A DNA stretch of 56,628 nt from Streptococcus suis (GCF_016743335.1 NZ_WCJE01000012.1:1-56628); one strand, 5' to 3'; positions 27,053-35,604 are shown, numbered from the stretch's first letter. The notes: generated from the sequence alone by a model not told the origin. Program-made: numbers and translations.

Positions 27053-27523
27053 ATGAAGATTAGTGTGAAGAAAGAGGCGGGGCACTACCTGCTCAGCATT
27101 TGCTATTCTGTGTCGGCTAGTTTGACAGAAGCTTGGGACTTGTTGGCGACAGATAGTGGTTTTGCTCGCTGGTTTCCACAGTTGAGGGTTGAAGGTGACA
27201 AGTTGATATTTGAAATGGAAGACTTCCGAGAAAGCATGGATTTACTGGAATATCGAAAAAATGAGAAAATTGCCTACACGTGGGATTCAGCAACAGTTTC
27301 ATTTACACTGTCTCAGCTAGAAAATCAGACCTTGATTACTTTTGAAGAACGAATTCCAGAAGATTTTGGTAATGAATTTGCGAATGCTCAAAAAGACATG
27401 ACAGGCTGGTTGGTGCAAAATGAATGTATCAAAAAAGTCTTAGAAGGTAAGGAGCCGCCTGTACGTCAACCCTTGCAGGAAAAGTGGAAGACTTTTCTGG
27501 ATCTTGAATTAGAAGGTCTGTGA
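27053..27523 (+). CDS. SRPBCC-domain (AHSA1-like) protein
   Basis: A 156-residue START/SRPBCC-fold protein. The N-terminal half shows LTEAWDLLATDSGFARWFPQL (near 25-45), typical of the Aha1-like group that binds hydrophobic ligands in a cavity. The function is unknown. An extended -10 TGGTATAAT (27020-27028) and AGGAG precede it. It leads a same-strand series (small membrane protein, DUF2130 protein, helicase) with gaps of 17, 6 and 25 nt, so all four may be co-transcribed. Confidence 0.75.
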   Translation: MKISVKKEAGHYLLSICYSVSASLTEAWDLLATDSGFARWFPQLRVEGDKLIFEMEDFRESMDLLEYRKNEKIAYTWDSATVSFTLSQLENQTLITFEERIPEDFGNEFANAQKDMTGWLVQNECIKKVLEGKEPPVRQPLQEKWKTFLDLELEGL

Positions 27524-27540
27524 TCTGAAAGGAGGCTGTT

Positions 27541-27798
27541 ATGAAAAAGTGGTGGGAACAACTGAAAGAAGAATATTATGAAACACGGTTTGATTCTAAT
27601 GAAGATTGGATGGAATGGTTTATCAAACGGAAGATGACCTGGGGCTGGAGATGGCCGACTGCTGTAACGATTTTTGTCCTTTGGGCTCTATCACTTCCAG
27701 ATGCTAGAAATGCGGTTCGTTTCTTTTATTTTTTATTGGCGTTGGGAGTAGCTACGGTTTTACATAAATTAATATCTTATTTTAAAAGAAGAAAGTGA
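27541..27798 (+). CDS. Small membrane protein of unknown function
   Basis: 85 residues. An acidic-aromatic N-terminus rich in Trp (KKWWEQL, WMEWF, WGWRW) is followed by two hydrophobic segments (about 37-50 and 57-75) and a basic C-terminus (YFKRRK). No family was recognised. GGAGG with 6-nt spacing supports translation. It sits between the SRPBCC gene and the DUF2130 gene with gaps under 20 nt. Confidence 0.65.
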   Translation: MKKWWEQLKEEYYETRFDSNEDWMEWFIKRKMTWGWRWPTAVTIFVLWALSLPDARNAVRFFYFLLALGVATVLHKLISYFKRRK

Positions 27799-27804
27799 GA
27801 GCAT

Positions 27805-29064
27805 ATGCATCAAATTACTTGCCCCCATTGTGGGACGGCCTTTCAGGTCAATGAAACAGAATATAGTCAGCTTTTAGCCCAGGTGCGTGGTGTGGAGTTT
27901 GACAAGGAAATCCATGAACGATTGGAGCGGGAACGAGAATTATTAAGCCAGAAGGCTGAAAATGATTTGCAGGCTAGATTGAGTGATAAGGATAAGGAGA
28001 TTCTGGAACTGACCGCAAAACTTGATAAATTTGCTAGTCAGACGGAACTGGAAATCAGCTCTGCTATTTCCCAAAAAGACCAAGAAATCCAAGAGCTTAA
28101 GGCTCAGTTGGGGCAAATCGGTCTCGCCAAGGACTTGGAGTTGCAGCAGGCGGTAGCTCAGGTGGAAAAAGAGCGGGATGCGGCACAAAATGCTTTGGTT
28201 TTGCAGGAACAAAAGCAAGAGTTAGCCCTGGCGACCACTCGTCAGGAGTACGAAGTACGGCTCAAGGCGGCGGATGAGCAGGTGGAATTTTACAAAAATT
28301 TCAAGGCCCAGCAGTCTACTAAAGCAATTGGAGAGAGCTTGGAGCAATTTGCTGAGGCGGAGTTTAACAAGGTTCGTTCCTATGCTTTTCCACGTGCCAA
28401 ATTTGCGAAGGACAACGAAGTATCAGCGTCCGGTTCAAAAGGAGATTTCATCTTCCGTGATTTTGACGAGTCGGGCTTGGAATTTATTTCCATCATGTTC
28501 GAAATGAAAAATGAGGCAGATACGACCAAGACCAAGCATAAAAACGCTGATTTCTTTAAGGAGTTGGATAAGGATCGTCGGGAGAAAAAGTGTGAATATG
28601 CTGTATTAGTCAGCATGCTAGAGGCGGACAATGACTATTACAATACAGGGATTGTGGATGTTAGTCATGAATATGAGAAGATGTATGTTATTCGACCACA
28701 GTTCTTTATCCAATTAATCGGAATTTTACGAAATGCTGCGCTCAATAGTCTGCAATACCAGCAGGAGTTAGCCTTGGTTAAGGAGCAAAATATCGATATT
28801 ACTCATTTTGAAGAAGATTTGGAAATTTTCAAGAATGCTTTTGCCAAAAACTATCAATCGGCCAGCAACAATTTCCAAAAAGCTATTGATGAAATCGACA
28901 AGGCTATTAAGCGGATGGAAGCTGTCAAGGCAGCCCTGACCACCAGCGAAAACCAGCTTCGCCTAGCCAATAATAAGCTAGACGACGTCTCCGTCAAAAA
29001 ACTCACTCGCAATAACCCAACCATGAAAGCCAAGTTTGAGGCGTTGAGGGAGGAGGAAGATTAA
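27805..29064 (+). CDS. DUF2130 coiled-coil protein with nuclease-like core
   Basis: A 419-residue protein. An N-terminal CPHCGTAF (Cys6, Cys9) resembles half of a zinc ribbon. A long charged coiled coil spans about 35-165. The conserved DUF2130 core follows, with KGDFIFRDF near 211-219 and ISIMFEMKNE near 227-236. Asp213 followed some 20 residues later by Glu-Met-Lys matches the D...E-x-K arrangement of PD-(D/E)XK nucleases; that reading is my inference. A second coiled coil fills 340-400. The family is widespread but without an established function. The gene begins 6 nt after the small membrane protein gene and ends 25 nt before the helicase gene. Confidence 0.8.
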   Translation: MHQITCPHCGTAFQVNETEYSQLLAQVRGVEFDKEIHERLERERELLSQKAENDLQARLSDKDKEILELTAKLDKFASQTELEISSAISQKDQEIQELKAQLGQIGLAKDLELQQAVAQVEKERDAAQNALVLQEQKQELALATTRQEYEVRLKAADEQVEFYKNFKAQQSTKAIGESLEQFAEAEFNKVRSYAFPRAKFAKDNEVSASGSKGDFIFRDFDESGLEFISIMFEMKNEADTTKTKHKNADFFKELDKDRREKKCEYAVLVSMLEADNDYYNTGIVDVSHEYEKMYVIRPQFFIQLIGILRNAALNSLQYQQELALVKEQNIDITHFEEDLEIFKNAFAKNYQSASNNFQKAIDEIDKAIKRMEAVKAALTTSENQLRLANNKLDDVSVKKLTRNNPTMKAKFEALREEED

Positions 29065-29089
29065 GATTGAAAGTGAGAGTGGAGATATA

Positions 29090-31822
29090 GTGAAAGATAG
29101 AAAAATAATTTTGATTGATGGAGAGGACAAGTCAGAAAATATCGAGTCGCTTCAATCGATTCGTTACAAAGGGAAGCTCTACTTTGAAATTTATTTTAAA
29201 AATAATGTCCAACCTTATCGCTACAATGTGCAGAGAGTTGAGGTGCTGAAGTTTTCCAAACAGTTGAATCCTTCAGAGATAGGAGTTTATAGAAGGCAAG
29301 ATGGGGTTTTATTAAATAATATTGAGTCAATGTTTGAATTCAATGGAACGCACTCACGGGCTTATATCATCCGCTACAAAAATGGCACTGGAAAATTATA
29401 TATGGGGAGAGACCTAGAAATACGGCAAAATGAGTTGACACATTCGAATAGTCGTCATATTTTTAGTTATTTGACGGAACTATCTAAGCTGAATCCTCTG
29501 AGAAACTCTGGGACTGATCAATTGCTCTTGTTAAAAAGGTATGAGGAATTGGATTACGTAGACAAAACAGTTGCTTTAGCGAGCTATCTAAGTCCCAGTA
29601 AGAAGAATACCTTGCCGTTTCATGGGGAACTGATTTTCCCTTTTGGTTGTAATAATAGTCAATATAAAGCAACAAAAAATGCCTTAATAAATCAATTTAG
29701 TGTCATTCAAGGACCTCCTGGAACTGGTAAGACACAAACGATTCTGAATATTATAGCTAATATAGTGATACGGAATAAGACGGTTCTAATTGTTTCTAAT
29801 AATAATGCAGCCATTGATAATATTTACGAAAAACTAAAGAACTATGGTCTTGACTTTCCCGTGGCTTATCTTGGAAGTGAAAAAAATAAAAATAATTTTA
29901 TTCTCAATCAGTATAGTATGTACCCTGATTTTTCTTCTTGGAGATTAAAAGATAATGGTATGGAAAGCCTTGATAAGGAACTAAATGAAAAGATTCGTAG
30001 GCTTCCTCGTATTTTTGAAATTCAGGAAGAAGTGGCTAATCTGAGACAAGAACTTTCAGAATTAGAAACGGAATTTCGCCATTTCAAAGATTTTTTTGAG
30101 CACATAAATATATCGCCTATAGAATTAAAACTGTATTCTTCTAAGAAGTTATTTAAGCTTTGGAATGAATTTGAGGAATTCTATAAAAAGAATAGAAGGT
30201 TAGGTTTAATTTTTAAGATAAAAAACTTTTTATTATATGGTGTTAAAAACTGGGAACTTTATAAACAAGAATTATCTGATTTGACAATACAATTTCAGAA
30301 CCTATTTTATCAGCATAAACAAACAGAAATAAGGAATAAATTAGAAACTCTTCAAGAAGAATTGGTTCACTTAAATGGTACGGAAGTTTTAAACAATTTG
30401 ACCAGTGATTCATTAAAGATTTTCAAAAATTTTCTAGTTAGTAAGTATGGGAATGGAAGAAAAAGAGTACAGTTTACAAAGGAAGATTTACGGAAACAAT
30501 CGAGACGAGTTCTTCTAGAATATCCCATTGTTCTTAGTACAACATTTTCATCAACAACAAGTTTAGGAAAGAATATTACCTATGATTATTTAATCATAGA
30601 TGAAGCCTCACAAGTGGATATTACAACTGGGGCACTAGCATTATCCTGTGCTAAAAATGTTGTAGTTGTTGGAGATAGTAAACAGCTACCGCATATTGTC
30701 ACAAAAGATGTCAAAGAAAGTAGTGCTCAGCTTTTCCATAAATATGGTGTTCATAGTGGTTATGAATACACAAACAGTTTTCTTCAATCGGTACTAAAAG
30801 TGATTCCGAATATTCCAGAAACGCTATTACGAGAGCATTATAGATGTCATCCCAAAATTATCAATTTCTGCAATCAAAAGTTTTATAATGGTGACTTAGT
30901 GATTATGACAGGTGATAAAGGGGAAAAAGATGTTCTTCAGGCTATTAGAACACCTAAGGGAAATCACGCTCGTGATCACTATAGTCAGAGAGAGATTGAT
31001 ATAATTCTGAAAGATGTTATTCCAAATTATGAAATCTATCGGGAGCGGACGGGAGTTGTCACGCCTTATCGAAAGCAGAAAGAGAAGTTGCAAGAGCAAA
31101 TTGATGATTTGGAAAGCGATACAGTCCATAAGTTTCAGGGAAAAGAAAAAGATACGATAATCATCTCCACGGTTGATAATAGCATAACACGTTTTACGGA
31201 TGATCCGTACTTACTAAATGTGGCGATATCAAGAGCTAAAAATAAATTATTTCTTGTCATGACTGGGAATGAGCAATCATTAGATAAAAATATTAGTGAT
31301 TTATTGGGATATATACAATATAATAATTTTGAAGTAAGAGAGAGCCCTATATATTCCATCTTCGATTACTTATACAAACAGTATGAGCAAGAAAAGGAGG
31401 AATATTTTAGAAAACGAAAACGGATATCGCGATATGATTCTGAGAATTTAATGTATCATCGGATTAGGGAAGTGTTTGTGAGCGATGAAAAATATAATAG
31501 TTTAGATGTTATACATGACTATAAACTGCATAATCTTGTGAAGGATTTTACTCGACTAACAGAAGTGGAAGCCAAGTATGCAAGGCATGGAAATACGCAC
31601 CTTGATTTTTTGATAATTAATAGACTTACCAAAGCCCCTGTACTTGCTGTAGAAGTAGATGGATATGCATTCCACAAAGGTAATTCTAAGCAGTTTGAAC
31701 GTGATATTATGAAGGATAACATTTTGAAAAAATGCGACCTCCCTCTAATCAGGTTTAAAACAAATGAGAGTCAGGAAAAAGAAAAATTGATCGAAATATT
31801 GGATGGATTACTAGGAAGATAG
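29090..31822 (+). CDS. SF1 (UPF1/DNA2-like) helicase with C-terminal nuclease-like domain
   Basis: A 910-residue protein. Walker A GPPGTGKTQT lies near residues 208-217 and Walker B DEASQVD near 504-510, with VVGDSKQLPHI motif III near 525. Motifs IV-VI follow, including HYRCHPKI, VHKFQGKE and NVAISRAKN (about 580-720). About 280 residues of mostly helical insertion separate motifs I and II. The C-terminus (about 790-905) contains HLDFLI and VLAVEVDGYAFH, resembling DUF2726/DUF559 endonuclease-like domains. The GTG start has GTGGAG 5 nt upstream. The base composition is visibly more AT-rich than that of its neighbours, consistent with acquisition. Helicase-nuclease fusions of this COG1112 type occur in anti-phage systems; a defence role here is inference. 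Confidence 0.82.
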   Translation: MKDRKIILIDGEDKSENIESLQSIRYKGKLYFEIYFKNNVQPYRYNVQRVEVLKFSKQLNPSEIGVYRRQDGVLLNNIESMFEFNGTHSRAYIIRYKNGTGKLYMGRDLEIRQNELTHSNSRHIFSYLTELSKLNPLRNSGTDQLLLLKRYEELDYVDKTVALASYLSPSKKNTLPFHGELIFPFGCNNSQYKATKNALINQFSVIQGPPGTGKTQTILNIIANIVIRNKTVLIVSNNNAAIDNIYEKLKNYGLDFPVAYLGSEKNKNNFILNQYSMYPDFSSWRLKDNGMESLDKELNEKIRRLPRIFEIQEEVANLRQELSELETEFRHFKDFFEHINISPIELKLYSSKKLFKLWNEFEEFYKKNRRLGLIFKIKNFLLYGVKNWELYKQELSDLTIQFQNLFYQHKQTEIRNKLETLQEELVHLNGTEVLNNLTSDSLKIFKNFLVSKYGNGRKRVQFTKEDLRKQSRRVLLEYPIVLSTTFSSTTSLGKNITYDYLIIDEASQVDITTGALALSCAKNVVVVGDSKQLPHIVTKDVKESSAQLFHKYGVHSGYEYTNSFLQSVLKVIPNIPETLLREHYRCHPKIINFCNQKFYNGDLVIMTGDKGEKDVLQAIRTPKGNHARDHYSQREIDIILKDVIPNYEIYRERTGVVTPYRKQKEKLQEQIDDLESDTVHKFQGKEKDTIIISTVDNSITRFTDDPYLLNVAISRAKNKLFLVMTGNEQSLDKNISDLLGYIQYNNFEVRESPIYSIFDYLYKQYEQEKEEYFRKRKRISRYDSENLMYHRIREVFVSDEKYNSLDVIHDYKLHNLVKDFTRLTEVEAKYARHGNTHLDFLIINRLTKAPVLAVEVDGYAFHKGNSKQFERDIMKDNILKKCDLPLIRFKTNESQEKEKLIEILDGLLGR

Positions 31823-32156
31823 CAATGAACATGATGACATTTTCCAATATTATAATGACAGCCACCCTGTTGAAGACATGATTTTCAAACGAACGTCAAG
31901 CCAGATTGGACGCCATGTGGAGCTCTGCCATCCTCCCAAAATAGTGGACAAGGTCAAGAAGATTTTTGACTTGCTCCGCACAGGGCAAAAAGACCAGGTC
32001 ACCATGTGGTTCAAGTCCGAGAGCATGGGCAAGTTTGTCTATGTGGTCTATAAGGCAGTGCGTGATGACCAAGGAGAGTTTCAAGGCGTTTTGGAGTATG
32101 TTCAGGATATCCAACCATTTTTTGAGATTGATAGCGATTTTCATCGGGATATTTAG
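31818..32156 (+). pseudogene. C-terminal remnant of a DUF438/PAS-domain gene
   Basis: The frame from GAT 31818 to TAG 32154-32156 encodes DSNEHDDIFQYYND, then MIFKRTSSQIGRHVELCHPP, then GVLEYVQDIQP. This is the last part of a DUF438 protein with its terminal PAS domain. The usual N-terminal 300 or more residues are missing, and homology begins inside the last three codons of the helicase gene. An ATG at 31878 leaves a 92-residue ORF without a ribosome site. It looks like a decapitated host gene left when the upstream segment was replaced. Confidence 0.75.
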
Positions 32157-32177
32157 TATATCTAGTTTTTATCATCA

Positions 32178-32498
32178 ATGAAGAGAAAAATAGGTATAGA
32201 TGGCCTAGTTGAAGATACGGTAGATTTTACTCCCATTCGTAAAAGCAAGGTGAAAAAATTTAGAGAATTTTTGAAAGAAATCAAGCTATTGGAGTGGTCA
32301 ACAATAAAATTTGGTGACAAAGGCTATTATGATGCTCCATTGATATTTTCTTGGGGCTATGATGAGGAGGAAGAGGTCGGGATTGAAGAGGCTGTTACAT
32401 ATGAAGTGGCACCTTCTGGAACCATGCGACGTATTCACAAGGAACTTGAGAATTTGATAGGTACAACCTTTGGTAGCTACCGTTTTTATGATGAGTGA
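32178..32498 (+). CDS. Hypothetical protein
   Basis: 106 residues, no recognised family, no membrane segment. It has a basic N-terminus (KRKIGIDG, RKSKVKKFREFLKEIK) and an acidic middle (GYDEEEEVGIEEAV). The C-terminus RIHKELENLIGTTFGSYRFYDE resembles small immunity or antitoxin-like proteins only in general character. No clear ribosome site precedes ATG 32178, so expression is uncertain. It is followed by a terminator hairpin and lies between the DUF438 remnant and truB, the end of the accessory-looking segment. Confidence 0.5.
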   Translation: MKRKIGIDGLVEDTVDFTPIRKSKVKKFREFLKEIKLLEWSTIKFGDKGYYDAPLIFSWGYDEEEEVGIEEAVTYEVAPSGTMRRIHKELENLIGTTFGSYRFYDE

Positions 32499-32506
32499 TT
32501 GATATT

Positions 32507-32531
32507 GGACCGCCCACAAGAGCGGTCCTTT
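32507..32531 (+). terminator. Terminator before truB
   Basis: GGACCGC (32507-32513) pairs with GCGGTCC (32522-32528) around an 8-nt loop, followed by TTT. The truB -10 box begins 5 nt later. Confidence 0.6.
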
Positions 32532-32532
32532 G

Positions 32533-32541
32533 TGTTATAAT
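32533..32541 (+). promoter_or_regulatory. Extended -10 promoter giving leaderless truB mRNA
   Basis: TGT TATAAT (hexamer 32536-32541), then GGAAGA, then ATG 32548: exactly 6 nt. The would-be -35 position falls in the upstream terminator and does not match the consensus. Confidence 0.6.
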
Positions 32542-32547
32542 GGAAGA

Positions 32548-33441
32548 ATGATTTCAGGAATTATTAATGTAAAAAAAGAGGCGGGTATGACCTCGCACGA
32601 TGTTGTTTTTAAGCTCCGCAAGATTTTGCAGGAGAAGAAGATTGGTCACGGGGGGACCTTGGACCCAGATGTGACAGGTGTTCTGCCCATTGCAGTCGGC
32701 AAGGCCACGCGCATGATTGAGTACATGCAGGATGAGGGGAAAATCTACGAGGGGGAGATTACCATTGGCTATTCGACCACGACAGAGGATGCTTCTGGTG
32801 AGATTGTTGAGCAGACACCGGTTTTGGACATAGCAGAGCAGGCAGTTGATGAGGCTATGGCTAGTTTTGTCGGTACTATTACCCAGATTCCACCCATGTA
32901 TTCCGCCGTCAAAGTAAATGGCCGCAAACTCTACGAATACGCACGGGCGGGTGAAGAAGTCGAACGTCCCCAACGCCAAATTGACATATATAGTTTTGAA
33001 CGGACTAGTCCTATTGAATTGACAGATGATTGTGCACGTTTTACCTTCCGAGTTCGCTGTGGCAAGGGCACCTATGTCCGTACCCTGTCTGTTGACTTAG
33101 GGGCTAAGTTAGGCTACGCCAGTCACATGTCTAAGCTGGAGCGTACAGGTTCAGCTGGTATGAGCCTGGCTGATGCCCTGACAATCGAAGAGATTGCTGA
33201 AAAGGTTGCTCAAAATGATTATTCTTTCCTCCGCCCTATTGAGCAGGGAATTGGTGACTTGCCGATTGTAGATTTGACGATTGAGCAAGTGATTGAAGCT
33301 AGATATGGTCGTTTTATAGCCTTAGATAGTCAGGCGGAATTGTTGGCAGGTTTTCATAGGGAGAAACTGGTGGCTATCCTGGAAAAACGTGACCAAGTTT
33401 ACAAGCCTCGTAAGGTTTTTCTAGAAGAAGTTTTAGCCTAG
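32548..33441 (+). CDS. truB: tRNA pseudouridine(55) synthase
   Basis: Converts U55 of the T-psi-C loop of tRNAs to pseudouridine. The catalytic Asp39 is in [13 protein letters not shown], and [12 protein letters not shown] and [11 protein letters not shown] are further family motifs. A C-terminal extension (about 235-297) is PUA-like and short. The 297-residue product begins [18 protein letters not shown]; the longer frame from TTG 32530 is rejected because it includes the promoter. ribF follows 19 nt later, the classic truB-ribF pair, although ribF has its own promoter-like box. Confidence 0.95.
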   Translation: MISGIINVKKEAGMTSHDVVFKLRKILQEKKIGHGGTLDPDVTGVLPIAVGKATRMIEYMQDEGKIYEGEITIGYSTTTEDASGEIVEQTPVLDIAEQAVDEAMASFVGTITQIPPMYSAVKVNGRKLYEYARAGEEVERPQRQIDIYSFERTSPIELTDDCARFTFRVRCGKGTYVRTLSVDLGAKLGYASHMSKLERTGSAGMSLADALTIEEIAEKVAQNDYSFLRPIEQGIGDLPIVDLTIEQVIEARYGRFIALDSQAELLAGFHREKLVAILEKRDQVYKPRKVFLEEVLA

Positions 33442-33444
33442 TTG

Positions 33445-33453
33445 TGATAAAAT
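33445..33453 (+). promoter_or_regulatory. Possible extended -10 promoter giving leaderless ribF mRNA
   Basis: TGA TAAAAT (hexamer 33448-33453) is followed by 7 nt and ATG 33461. No Shine-Dalgarno sequence is present in the 19-nt gap after truB. The hexamer differs from consensus by one base. Confidence 0.45.
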
Positions 33454-33460
33454 AAACAAT

Positions 33461-34384
33461 ATGAAGATTAGAACGATAAAAAATTATCAAGAACTCCATC
33501 AGGAAGAGCCGACAGTTTTGGTATTGGGCTATTTTGATGGGATTCATTTGGGGCATAAGGCCCTTTTAGACCGTGCTAGACAAGTTGCAGATGAAAAAGA
33601 ATTGTCAGTGTCCGTACTGACCTTTCCAGAGTCCCCTCGCTTGGCCTTTGCCCGTTTTGCTCCCGAGCTCTTGCTCCATTTGACCAGTCAAGATGAACGC
33701 TACCGCCTCCTAGAAACATACGGTGTGGACCAGCTGGTTTTGACCAACTTTACCAGTGAATTTGCCAGCAATACTCCACAGCAGTTTTTGGACCGCTACA
33801 TAAGTGGTCTTAATGCCCAGGTCTTGGTGGCGGGTTTTGATTATCATTTCGGCAATTGCAGAGCAGATGTCAAAGATTTGACAGAGTTATTTGATGGTCA
33901 GGTAGAAATTGTAAGTGAAGTGAGCCTGGGCGGAGAGAAAGTTTCTTCAACTCGCATTCGTCAGGCTATCCAGTCAGGGGATGTCTCTCTAGCTAATCAA
34001 CTTTTAGGTTATCCATTTATGACGGAGGGAATTGTGGTGCATGGAGATGCCAGAGGGCGCACTATTGGCTATCCTACAGCAAATCTGGCACCATTTGACC
34101 GAGTACATTTGCCGGCAGAGGGAGTCTACGTCGCTGATGTCGAAGTAGATGGAAAACGCTATCGAGCTATGACAAGCGTTGGGAAAAATGTGACCTTTGA
34201 TGGAACGGAGATGCGGATTGAAGCCCATATTTTTGGATTTGATCGCTTTATCTACGGAGAAAAAATCACAATTTATTGGTTGGAAAAAATTCGAGATATG
34301 GTTAAATTTGATGGGATTGAAGGTTTGATGGAGCAGATGAAATCTGATGAGGAATTTGCCTTGCAATGGGAGAAATATGCTTAA
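33461..34384 (+). CDS. ribF: Bifunctional riboflavin kinase / FAD synthetase
   Basis: Makes FMN from riboflavin and FAD from FMN. The N-terminal nucleotidyltransferase domain (about 1-180) has GYFDGIHLGHKALL at 23-36 and the STR motif (VSSTRIRQAI) near 164. The C-terminal kinase domain (about 185-305) has GDARGRTIGYPTANL. The 307-residue length is standard. No ribosome site is visible, and the gene could be leaderless or translated by reinitiation after truB. The last 8 bp overlap the start of the ion-channel gene. Confidence 0.95.
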   Translation: MKIRTIKNYQELHQEEPTVLVLGYFDGIHLGHKALLDRARQVADEKELSVSVLTFPESPRLAFARFAPELLLHLTSQDERYRLLETYGVDQLVLTNFTSEFASNTPQQFLDRYISGLNAQVLVAGFDYHFGNCRADVKDLTELFDGQVEIVSEVSLGGEKVSSTRIRQAIQSGDVSLANQLLGYPFMTEGIVVHGDARGRTIGYPTANLAPFDRVHLPAEGVYVADVEVDGKRYRAMTSVGKNVTFDGTEMRIEAHIFGFDRFIYGEKITIYWLEKIRDMVKFDGIEGLMEQMKSDEEFALQWEKYA

Positions 34385-35115
34385 ACGATTGATTCGTCAT
34401 CCTTTTTATGAGAAGGCTATGACCTACATAGCTGTAGTCTATGTATTTCTTATCGTACTTGCATTGATGGATGCTAATATTGCTAATTCTAGTGGGTATC
34501 GGGTACTAGACTTGCTCTTATGGTTTGTTTTTGTCTGCGATTATTTTGCTCAGCTTTATTATGCGGATGACATACTTGAATATGTACAGGGCCATATCTT
34601 AGAATTAATTGCTATTATTCCATTCGATTTATTCTTCAGTTTTCTTCGCTTGGGAAGACTTGCACGACTTTTCAGATTAGTCAAAGTAACGAGAATATTT
34701 GCCCTGTCTAATCGATTTTGGGATACAATCAACAAGCTATTGCATACCAACAGTTTATCCAAAGTGTTGATGTTAAATATCTCAGCGGTTCTAGTTGCAA
34801 GTGTCTTATTATCAGTGATTGAAGGGAAATCATTCTTTGATGCACTTTGGTGGTCCATTGTAACGATGACAACTGTAGGGTACGGAGATATTGTCCCCCC
34901 AAGATACGATTTCTAAAATTATAGCCATCCTCTTGATGTTGGTTGGTATTTGTACTTTTGGTATGGTTACCTCTACAATAACTCGTTTTTTCTCTGAAAC
35001 AGAGCGTGAAACGAAGTTGGATACCTTGATGGCAAAAATAGATGAACAAAACGAAATATTGCTACGCTTAGAGAAAAAAATAGAATCTTTGGAAAAATTA
35101 CAGGGAAGAGATTAG
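34377..35115 (+). pseudogene. Voltage-sensor-type potassium channel, frameshifted in a poly-C tract
   Basis: The first frame starts at ATG 34377 (GGGAG upstream) and encodes helices S1 to S5, an S4-like helix with basic residues every third position (RLARLFRLVKVTRIF, about residues 90-104), and the selectivity filter TTVGYGD. Directly after it the sequence has six C (about 34896-34901) and the frame runs into TAA at 34914-34916. With five C the frame would read VPQDTISKIIAILLM, the S6 helix and a coiled-coil tail to 35115. So a single extra C splits a 245-residue channel. It could be a sequencing error, a mutation or slippage-driven phase variation. The gene overlaps ribF by 8 bp. Confidence 0.8.
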
Positions 35116-35123
35116 ATTTACTA

Positions 35124-35152
35124 TTGAAAACTCTTTTAAGTTAGAGTATACT
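35124..35152 (+). promoter_or_regulatory. Promoter of spx
   Basis: TTGAAA (35124-35129), 17 nt, TATACT (35147-35152), 36 nt before the chosen start codon. Confidence 0.65.
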
Positions 35153-35188
35153 ATAAGAAGAAAAATGTTTTTAGAGGGGATGGAAGAC

Positions 35189-35590
35189 ATGATTACTTTA
35201 TTTTTGTCACCGAGTTGTACCAGTTGTCGTAAAGCTCGTGCTTGGCTGACAAGTCACGAAGTCCCTTTTATTGAGCACAATATTATGACTAGCCCTCTAA
35301 CTGCTGAGGAATTGAAGAACATTTTAGCATTGACAGAAAATGGGACAGATGACTTGATTTCTACCCGTTCAAAAGTTTTTCAGAAACTAGATATTGATGT
35401 TGATGAGCTTTCTGTGAAGCAGCTTATTGGGTTAATCGAAACCTATCCGAGTCTCTTACGACGTCCGATTATTTTGGACGAAAAACGGATGCAGATTGGT
35501 TTTAACGAAGATGAAATTCGTGCATTTCTTCCGCGGAAGTATCGCAAACAAGAACTAAAAAATGCTACATTGAGAGCAGAAATAGGATAA
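35189..35590 (+). CDS. spxA: Spx/ArsC-family transcriptional regulator
   Basis: A 133-residue thioredoxin-fold protein that binds RNA polymerase alpha to redirect transcription under thiol or envelope stress. The redox switch CTSC is at residues 10-13, and [21 protein letters not shown] (about 78-98) is the Spx interaction region. Streptococci carry two Spx paralogues; which one this is cannot be settled by eye. Start: ATG 35189 has GAGGGG 9 nt upstream; upstream in-frame ATGs at 35165 and 35180 would add residues not found in the family. The operon continues with UPF0223 and IMPase genes. Confidence 0.9.
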   Translation: MITLFLSPSCTSCRKARAWLTSHEVPFIEHNIMTSPLTAEELKNILALTENGTDDLISTRSKVFQKLDIDVDELSVKQLIGLIETYPSLLRRPIILDEKRMQIGFNEDEIRAFLPRKYRKQELKNATLRAEIG

Positions 35591-35604
35591 GAAAGATAAC
35601 AGAT

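Noticed and set aside
31878..32156. Genuine 92-residue gene from ATG 31878
   Set aside because: Homology extends upstream of that ATG without a start, showing that it is the tail of a larger gene.
33442..33460. FMN riboswitch before ribF
   Set aside because: Only 19 nt separate truB and ribF, so there is no room for the aptamer.
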